A stretch of 22,500 nt of DNA from Symbiodinium natans (lineage: Eukaryota; Sar; Dinophyceae; Suessiales; Symbiodiniaceae). The DNA lies in assembly GCA_905221605.1 (NCBI GenBank), contig CAJNDS010002070.1:156296-178795 (forward strand), in the 5' to 3' direction. A model generated the notes under the pieces. The model was not told the origin of the DNA. It made no database searches and saw only the letters and a list, made by a program, of their open reading frames with translations. Shown here piece after piece: positions 1 to 8,800 of this stretch (the stretch's first letter is position 1; each line of letters starts with the position of its first letter). The translations under genes and the position numbers were made by a program.

Positions 1-323
1 CTAAAACCCTAAACCCTAAACCCAAACCCTAAACCCAGAACCCTAAACTCTAAACTTGAAACCCTAAAACCCTTAACCCTAAACCCAAACCCTAAACCCT
101 AAACCCTAAACAATTTCCGGGTTTGGGGTTTGTGGCTTAGGGAAATAAGCCGCGCCTCACCTGCCGGGTTTGGGTTTTCATATTTTTGAGGGTTTAGGGT
201 TTAGTTACGTTGAGAGTTTAGCGTTAGAGTCTAGGGTTTATGGTTTAGGGTTTCGTTTCGGGTTTAGGGTTTAGGGTTAGTGTCTAGGGTTTATGGTTCA
301 GGGTTTAGGGCTCTTCGTTTCAG
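1..323 (+). other. Intron (partial): telomere-like repeat ahead of exon 1
   Basis: C-rich CCCTAAA units at about 1-113 (degenerate, some CCCAAAC and CTTGAAAC variants) give way to a short non-repeat stretch at 111-180. G-rich TTTAGGG, TTCAGGG and GTCTAGGG units follow at 182-310. The stretch ends in a good pyrimidine tract and AG (311-323) leading into the MGF exon. No exon was recognised in it; the short piece near 136-165 is too small to judge. Confidence 0.6.
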
Positions 324-345
324 ATATGGGGTTTACGAAAATCCG
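324..345 (+). CDS. Helicase exon 1: (D)MGFT.. after the DEAD motif
   Basis: After the acceptor (pyrimidine-rich, ending TTTCAG at 323) the frame reads (G)AT ATG GGG TTT ACG, that is (D)MGFT, matching LDMGFE that follows DEADRM in p68-type helicases. The next exon starts G-ATT-CGA, so this exon must leave two bases. A GA donor after 336 gives MGFT+IRTL; a GC donor after 345 gives MGFTKIR+IRTL. The family has three residues between MGF and IR, so both are near misses. The exon is short and the match is to few residues. Confidence 0.5.
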
Positions 346-3300
346 GCACGCCGAATACAGTTCCCCAAAGAGTAGGATTCGCTTATAGTAAGGACCCACC
401 CATAAGGTAACCCGAACCCCCCTCGGCCCCCCGGCCCCCCAAAAACTGTATGGCAGATCTTCCCATCCCTAATTTCTTGAAGCCTAAACCTAAACCCTAA
501 ACCCCAAAGTCCAAAGTCCTGAGTTTGGGAGCTCCCCGACCCTGCCCCCCCCACCCGTTCCCGATTATAATTCGTGCCGTACTGCGTAGGGGACTCAACA
601 GGGGAACGAGAACTACTCACGTACATTTGTTTGGTGGGTTCAGGGTTCAGGGTTCAGGGTTTAGGGTTTAGGGTTTAGGGTTAGGGTTTAGGGTTTAGGG
701 TAACCTCAAACCTCTAGACCCCTGCCCAGGATTCGAACCCTCATCAAGGCGATCCCGCGGGACCGGCAGACGATGATGTTTAGCGCCTCCGTTTGGGATT
801 GTAGGGTTCAGGGTTTAGGGTTTAGGGTTTAGGGTATAGGGTTTAGGGTTTGGGGCTCAGGGGGGATTTTAGGGTTTGGCGATTTTTGGGTTGAGGGTTT
901 GGGGTTTAAGGCTTAGGGCTTAGGGCTTAGGGTTAAGGGCTTGAGAAAGGATTTAGGGTTTAGGTTTTACGGTCCAGGGTTCTTCGGTTTGGGCTTAGGG
1001 CTTAAGTCTGGGCGGTGTTCATGGTTGAGGGTGTTCGGGTTGAGGGTTTAGGGAACCCTAAACCTTAAGCCCTAAACCCGAAACCCTAAAACCCCCAAGC
1101 CCTAAACCACAAACCCTTCCAGGTTCTAGTTTGCCGGTCAGGGTACAGGGTGTAGTGTTGTAGGGCTACTCGGCTAGGTCCGAACTCTGAAGCCTTAAAG
1201 GGCTTCGTCTTAGGCTTCAGGGCTTCGAGGGGGATCCTACATTCTTGGGAAACCTCCATAGAAACATGCACAAGATGGTACATGTCGTCTACGAATCCAC
1301 AGGCCCTTGCTAAAAAACCCTTCTAAACCCTGAATTCTACTTCTTGACAGCCCGACATGGCGCGTAGAACCGTCGAGAGCTGCTTTCAGGGGATTAAGAC
1401 CCATGTCTTAAGCTTAAGGATGTTTAAACAGGGTCCCCAAAACCCAAGGGTACAACCTCCAGGGTCCAAGGCAATTTTCAGGGTGTAAGCCCTATACCCT
1501 AAGCCCTAAACCCCTAACCCCTAAACCCTAAACCCTAAACCCTAAACCCTAAACCCTAAACCCTAAACCCTAAACCCTAAACCCTAAACACTTAGAGCCG
1601 CCAAGAGCAGCTTGTGTTGCAAGGTGCGACCTGGCCAAGGGAGGTGCGGAACCTGGCACAGGACACTTTACGCTGCAAGCTGAGGGCGGGCTTAGGGTTT
1701 AGGGTTTAGGCTTAGGGTTTAGGGTTTAGGGTTTAGGATTTAGGGTTTAGGGTTTAGGATTTTTTTTGAGCTGAGGGTTGAGGTTTTAGGGTTTTTGGGT
1801 TTTAGGGTTTTAGGGTTTAGGGTTCAGGGGTTTAGGGCTTGGGGTTTAGGGTTTTGGGTTTAGGGTTTAGGGTTTAGGTTTTTAGAGTTGAGGGTTGAGC
1901 TTTTCGGGCTCTAGGGGAATGCGGGTTTTCAGCTGGGCTTAGTCCCCAGCAGTCTTTGTTTGTTGTACAGTCGTTGTGTGTTCGTAAGTTAAAAAAGCTT
2001 GCCTACCATATGTATCTATGTAAGTAGGGTGTTCTCACCGCGTCTTCGAACTTCTTACCTCCGCGGGGTCCTGACATTTCACGGCCAGGGAACTCTGCAG
2101 AACAATAAATCCTTTGCATAATCCTAACTCTAATCCCTAAGCTTTAAGCCCTAAACCCTAAACCCTAAACCCTAAACCCTAAAACTTAAACCCTAAACCC
2201 TAAACCCTAAACCCTAAACCCTAAACCCTAAACCCTAAACCCTAAACCCTAAACCCTCAACCCTCCTTTACAGCGCCTACTTTAGAGTGAGCCCCGGGAG
2301 TCCGGTGGCGTGGACAGTGTGGTATGGCAGCATCTGCCCTAAACCTAAGCCCTAAACCCTCGGACTCAGGGCCCGTCGCCGGATTCAGTTCAGGCTTTAG
2401 GTTTAGGGTTTAGGGTTTAGGGGTTTAGGGTTTAGGGTTTAGGGTTTAGGATTTAGGGTTTAGGGTTTAGGGTTTAGGGTTTAGGGTTTAGGCTTAGGGT
2501 TTAGGGGTTTAGGGTTTAGGGGATTCAGGGGGTTTAGGGGGTTTACTGTGCTTATGGGGGTTTAGCTGGTTTCGGGGTTTAGGGCCATCGAGATCTTCCT
2601 TGCAGGACTACCTCCATCGACCGGCCGCCTGGATGACAAATGCCTAAACCATACAACCCTAAACCCTAAACCCTAAACCCTAAACCCTAAACCCTAAACC
2701 CTAAACCCTAAACCCTAAACCCTAAACCCTAAACCCTAAACCCTAAACCCTAAACCCTAAACCCTAAACCCTAAACCCTAAACCCTACAACTGAACCCTG
2801 TTTTTCAAAACGAGGCCATAGGTACCAAATCGGAGATTGGTGATGTTCCCTGTCGCGTAATCCCACCCCCGCTTGGATTAAACGTACCCCTAGTTATTTA
2901 AAAAAACACTTTCCGGAAAATCCTGCCGAAACCGACCCCGCCTTTTCAACCCTATTCCGAATTAGGGGACTGGGTTGAGGGCTCCCAAGAGCCTCAAACC
3001 AACCAACATCCTGAAGCTCCTTTCCCGCCCCTTCCCTGAGAGACCCTCCCTTTCCTCCCGGTGCTGCGTGAGTGGAGCGCAGCTCTCTCTCTCTCTCTCT
3101 CTGTGTCTTTTCTTGCGGATCTTCTTTGGAACCCTTTTTAAGAAACTCTCATTTGTATATGGCAAGCTTTAACGAGGACAGGGCTTGGCCTGAAATTCAC
3201 CATCAATTTCTACTCGTTGTTGTTGCGTACTGAATTGCAGCTCATGGCCAGCAGCAATCTGGCTCTCAGTAGCCGTCAGTCCTCCTTGTGCGTATACGTC

Positions 3301-5843
3301 TATACCATGCAGATCCTTTTCATTGACTTCGGAGGAGCGGGCAAAGCCTCCCTTATCTGGCAAGAATTTGAGGTCGAGCAGGACGGCACGCCTTACGTCA
3401 TTCGCAGCCAGAAGATTGCCTCAAAGGAGCACAAGGATTGGCCCAGTCACTTGAAGGCAGACATCAAGGACGTGTACTCCTTTGCCCGTGACATCGTGTC
3501 CTGGGCTACAGGAACCTTTGAATGGACTCTCACTGTGATTCACCTTGGTATCACCGGAGACCGCATTGAAGATCACAGTTTGACAGATGTAGACCCTAAA
3601 CCCTATGGACCCAAAACATGACATTTGGGTAAAACATTCCCCAAATAGTAACAACACATTTCGAGTTTCTCTTGGGGGGGGGGGGGCCACCCGTTTAATC
3701 TTCGGGGGATGGGATGACTCATGCATAGAATCCGGCAGTAGGTACAAGGGTCGGGATGGCTTCAAATCATACCCAGACTAAACTTGGTTTAGGGTTTAGG
3801 GTTTAGGGTTAGTTTAGGGTTTAGGTAGGGCGGTTTAGCCCGAAAAGCAGGGAGGTTGAAGGGCTGGTCTACGGCTTTCGTGCGCGTATCGCGCAGGGGC
3901 GGAGTGCAGAGAGTGGAGTGTAGCACTTAGGGTTCAGGGTCGATTTGGGCTTCCGCCAAAAGGAGCCAGGATGAGTTGTCAGGAATCTATCGAGCCCCAC
4001 AACCCACAACCCTAAACCCTAAACCGTAAACCCTAAACCGTAAACCCTAAACCCTAAGCCCTAAACCCTCAGCCCTAAACCCTGAATTCCTGAAAGCCTG
4101 AAGCCCCGTAGTCGCATGTTCCTGAAAACCCTTCCCCCAACCCCAAACCCCGGAGTTAAGGGTTTGCTCTATGGGCGCTCAGGGTTTTGGGCTTGCGGTT
4201 TCGGGCTTAGGGTTTCGGGTTTTAGGGTTTAGGGGCTCAGGATTTTGGGCTTTGGTTGAAGGATCAACCTTTGATCAAATCCGAACTCCGCTGAACCAGC
4301 TGTCCAAGCATCTAAATCTAAAAGGGGGGGGTACAGACCACTAATCACAAAACTGTAGGTACATAGGGTCCCAGGCAGGGTTGGGTTAGGCGTTAGGCTC
4401 TAGGGTGCAGGCCCACACTTAGTCTGCTTGTGGGTTGTTGGGCTTTCATTGCATCAGGTCTACATCCAGATAGGGTCTCACGAGGCACGGTGGGGCTGGC
4501 AAGGTTAGTACCCTAAACTCTACATTTTCTAAACCCTAAGCCCTAAGCCCTAAGAACTGAACTCTGAACTCTAAACCCAAAACCCGAAGCCTAGCTATGC
4601 CATATCGGTTTCAGGGTAGCAGGGTTTACCCCGGCCCCGGGCCCCAAATATCGACAGCCTAACTGTTGGCCCTGCCGCGAACGCATCGTCCCCCCCAAAC
4701 ACAGGGTTAGGGTGTCTAAACCCTAAACCCTAAACCCTAAACCCTAAACCCTAAACCCTAAACCCTAAACCCTAAACCCTAAACCCTAAACCCTAAACCC
4801 TAAACCCTAAACCCTAAACCCTAAACCCTAAACCCTAAACCCTAAACCCTTATTTTACTCTTTGTGTAAGAACCCCCCCCCCCCAAATTGATAAATGTTC
4901 TTTATCTTCTATTTCGGGGGGGGCCTTGTGAGCAAAAGTAGTAGTTATTGGAGGATTTCCGAAGACAGTGGTACCATTTTTGGGTGGTTCTTAGAGTTCA
5001 TCCTTTCTAGTTTGGGGTATATGGGCAGACCCCTATTTGGGGAAAATGCCCCAATCTGGGGTCACTAACCCCTAAACCCTGAACCCGAAACCCGCAACCC
5101 GAAACCCGAAACCCTAAACCCTAAACCCTAAACCGAGCATCTGGCCTCTCAGGTTTATTGAGCTTGCTTTGTGGGGTTAAGCCTCGGCAAAAAGAACGGA
5201 GCGTCGCCGTTCTCGACTTAGTCTTTGGAGTATTTCCCAAACCCTAACCCTTGAACCCGAAACCCTAACCCCTACTCCCTACCCTGGCCCTAAACCCTAA
5301 ACTCGAAAACCCTAAACCCTAAACCCGAAATCCAACCCCAAACCTTAACCCTACACCCTAAACCTTAAACCCTAACTTCAATCTTGAAGAAGGTTTAGGA
5401 CCGGTGCTCTAGTTTCGAAGATGCCCTTGAAACCCTAAGCCCCACCAGAAAGTCCTTTAAACCCCCGAAAGGTCCCCCGAAAGCCCCTCGAACCCGTAAC
5501 CCTTGGCCCTAAACCCTAAACCCTAAACCCTAAACCCTAAACCCTAAACCCTAAACCCTAAACCCTAAACCCTAAACCCTAAACCCTAAACCCTAAACCC
5601 TAAACCCTAAACCCTAAACCCTAAACCCCTAAACCCTAAACCCTAAACCCTAAACCCTAAACCCTAAACCCTAAACCCTAAACCCTAAATTTAAGAGCCT
5701 CCGGCTCAAGCCGCCGACCCCGCTGGAGCATAGTTGAAAGGTCAGCCCGCTGCTCGGGCAGAGTTCTGTGAAACGTTGGGGGGGGGGGGTGGCACCAGGA
5801 CCCGGCCCAGAAGGCAGGAAAGAAAAGACGTGGGGGGGGGGGA

Positions 5844-5875
<32 letters not shown>

Positions 5876-8800
5876 GGGGGGGGGGCAGTGGGGGGGGGGC
5901 AGTGGGGGGGGGGGGGGGGCAGGGGGGCGGGGGTTATAGGGGGGGGGGGGTGGGGTAGGGGGGGGGGTAGGGGGGGGTCAGGGCGGGGGCACACCGACCC
6001 CCCCCACCCCCCCGCGTTTTGGGGGGGGTAAGGAGGGAAACAAAAAGGTTTTCACCTCCTTTTCCCATCCAACACACCGCCAGGGTCGGCGGACCCTAAA
6101 CCCTAAACCCTAAACCCTAAACCCTAAACCCTAAACCCTAAACCCTAAACCCTAAACCCTAAACCCTAAACCCTAAACTATGGTTGTTGAAGCTGTTGCA
6201 TGGAAGGTGACCCTAGACCCTAGACCCTAAACACTAAACACTAAACCCTAAACCCTAAACCCTAAACCCTCAACCCTCAACCCTCAACCCTAAACCCTAA
6301 ACCCTAAACCTAAACTTTGAACTCTTGATACCTTCATGAAGGTTACGCTCTTGATAATCAAGAGGCTAAAGGAGGGACCCTTCTAAGGGACCTCAGGGGT
6401 CATTTGGGGGTTATTTGGGGGCTAGTTCGGCATGTCGGGACTATATCTACATGGGTATCTCGGGACTATAAAAGGTATATATATATATATATATATGTGC
6501 CGGGTTTTTGGGGGGAATAAGATTAAGGGTCCCTTCAAGAAATCCCTCCTTTTTCCCCTTGAGTTAAGTACCTATGTACCGTCAGCTCGAGTTTGCAGGC
6601 CACAGCGAACAAGGACATCAAGCTGTTTGGCCCGGATTATCTGCGGTCCATAGTTGCAGGGTTTAGGGTTTAGGGTTTAAGGTTTAGGGTTTAGGGTTTA
6701 AGGTTTAGGGTTTACGGTTTAGGGCTTCAGGTTTAGGGTTTCGGCCGAGATCCACCCCAGCTTGGTGTACACCCCATAAAGATTGGGGGGAGAGATTTCC
6801 AGTTTAGGGGGTTTAGAGCTGAAGAGTTTCCCTATGGGCCGGCTCGTGTGAATTTTTTCGAGTGATCTTATCTCGACCTGGCCTTATTCTGATCTGGCTA
6901 CAGCTTTTGCCTTCGGGTTAGGAGTTTAGGGGTTTAGGAAACCCTAAACCCTAAACCCTAAACTCTAAATCCTAAACCCTAAACCCTACTTCATCTGGCT
7001 ACCAGCTTTACAGCGTCTGGACGTGGGGCGACCTTTGCCGCTTGCAATTGGACGACGTTTGCTGTTTGGAATTTACGTGCAACGCTTGAGGCCTGGGAGT
7101 TTCCACGCGCGTCTGCGCCATGGGCCGGAGAGGCCAGCACCTCACACAGGAGGAGCGTGAGTCCAGATTAGAAAGGCACGTTCACTGCCGCACAGCCAGA
7201 ATGGGGCAGAGGGGCGTGGAGGAAGACGAAAAGCAACTGGCTGAGGCAAAGCCCTGAGCTTCTAAAGCACTGTGGCCCCCCGAGCCCGTCCGAGTTCAGG
7301 GCGTCGGTGACATCCAGATACTGAGGCATTTTGTATAGGGTTTAGGGTTTAGGGTTTAGGGCTTAGGGCTTAGGGCTGAGGGCTTAGGGTTTAGGGTGTA
7401 GGGTCCGGCGCCCAACCTAGGGTTCAGTGTGTAGAGTGGGTTTAGGGTTTAGGGTACCCTGAACCGTAAACTTTAAACTCTAAAGCCTAAACCCAAAACC
7501 CGAAACCCTAAATTTAGGGGCTGCGCCCTGCTGATCCGCCCAAGTACGCCACAAGATGCCCTGAATGGGGGTGCGGTTCTGAATCAAGGGTTTAGGGTTT
7601 AGGGTTTAGGGTTTAGGGTTTGGGGTTTAGGGTTTAGGGATTAGGGTTTGGGGTTTGGGGTTTGGGGTTTGGGGTTTGGGGGGTTGGGCTTATATTGCCG
7701 CAGCTGGGGAGTGTATGCATGGCTCGGATAATTATGTTGGGTGTCCCTCTGGGAATACTAGCAGTAAGAACCATACACCTACACCCTTAAGCCCTAAAAC
7801 CATAAACCTTTCTCTACCCATGGTTTCAAGACTTTTTTTGCTTTAAGGATGTTCTCGGGTTTTTGGGCTTTGGTGTCTGGGTTTTTCAGGGTTCAGAGTA
7901 TGCAGATTATTTGAAGGGTGTTTTTGGGGACGCGTTCAGGGTTCTTTTGCTTGTAATTAAGGGTTTCGGGTTCAGGGTCTGATTCGGTTTAGGGTTTAGG
8001 GTGTCAGGGGCGGTGTTGCGACTTCGACAGCGGAACCGAGGCAAGAGGTCGTCATCTGCAACGGCCAGAAGGACCCTGCCTTCGCCCCATGGGTTAGGCT
8101 TCAAGGCAAAAGGGGGTTCGGGGGGTTTGGGGTTTAGGGTTTAGGGTTTGGGGTTTAGGGTTTAGGGTTAGAAGGGGTCTGGGGCCTTAGGGTAAGACGC
8201 CAAAACCCTTTGAACCCTAAACCTTTTTCTACCACTTGCTTAAGAACCTCAAGAAAAACTTCCTTATTAGGGTTTAGGGTTTAGGGTTAGGGTTTAGGGT
8301 TTAGGGTTTAGGGTTTAGGGGGCATGTAGGAATCATTGTTTTTTTTGGGTGGGGGTTCTTAAGCAAATAGTAGTTTTGCTGGAGAAGCAAGGACAAGACA
8401 GAGAACCTCGTTGCCACTTGGCATTGAGTTCTGCTGTGGGACTGTCGAAGGGTGTGCCCTAAACCCTAAACCCTAAACCCTGAACCCTAAACCCTAAACT
8501 CCCAACCCCATACCCTAAACCCTAAAACCCCCCTTGCTCCTTCAGGACCCCATGAACAAAGAGGTTCTCTGTTGTGTTCCTTTTCGTGTAAGCCCCTCTG
8601 TCAGGATACCCGCCGGGCAACTTCCCACCTCGACATCTCTCGAACTCCTCGGACAGCTTGAAGCCCTAAACCCTAAACCCTAAACCCTAAACCCTAAACC
8701 CTAAACCCTAAACCCTAAACCCTAACACCTAAACCCTAAACCCTAAACCCTAAACCCTAAACCCTAAACCCTAAACCCTAAACCCTAAACCCTAAACCCT

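Larger units (their letters stand above)
2642..6598 (+). other. Intron 4, 4 kb, largest in the window
   Basis: Starts directly with C-rich repeat (2643-2788). Then: non-repeat 2790-3780 with a CT dinucleotide tract (3083-3102) and a coding-like open frame (3217-3621); mixed arrays 3785-3830 and 4008-4085; non-repeat 4090-4715; long C-rich arrays 4718-4850, 5066-5130, 5230-5390, 5510-5688, 6095-6178 and 6210-6315; a small inverted-repeat element 4855-4944; a poly-G region 5776-6030; an inverted repeat 6368-6552 enclosing an AT tract. Ends GAGTTTGCAG|G. Confidence 0.65.

Noticed and set aside
1351-1393. Island after TTGACAG reading PDMARRTVESCFQ as continuation of motif III
   Set aside because: Exon 3 at 1624 gives ATWPREVRNLAQ, a far better continuation; the island is intronic.
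3231-3240. Tiny exon reading TELQ between exons 4 and 5, with TTGCAG repeated at 6593-6598
   Set aside because: Attractive (ELQATANK), but it needs non-rule donors on both sides; a direct GC-AG join of exon 4 to exon 5 is simpler and keeps spacing close to family.
3068-3240. GTGAGT...TTGCAG as a classical intron
   Set aside because: No coding exon upstream of 3068 could be recognised, and the gene here does not use GTGAGT-type donors.
4462-4472. ACATCCAGATA, identical to part of exon 6
   Set aside because: An 11-nt match is expected by chance in 22 kb, and the flanks do not match.
5671-6031. Overlapping poly-Pro and poly-Gly open frames
   Set aside because: Low-complexity G-run translation on both strands.
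7120-7257. Small 45-codon frame MGRRGQHLTQEERESRLERH.. in intron 5
   Set aside because: Charged and non-repetitive but short, with no family or splice context; not enough to call a gene.
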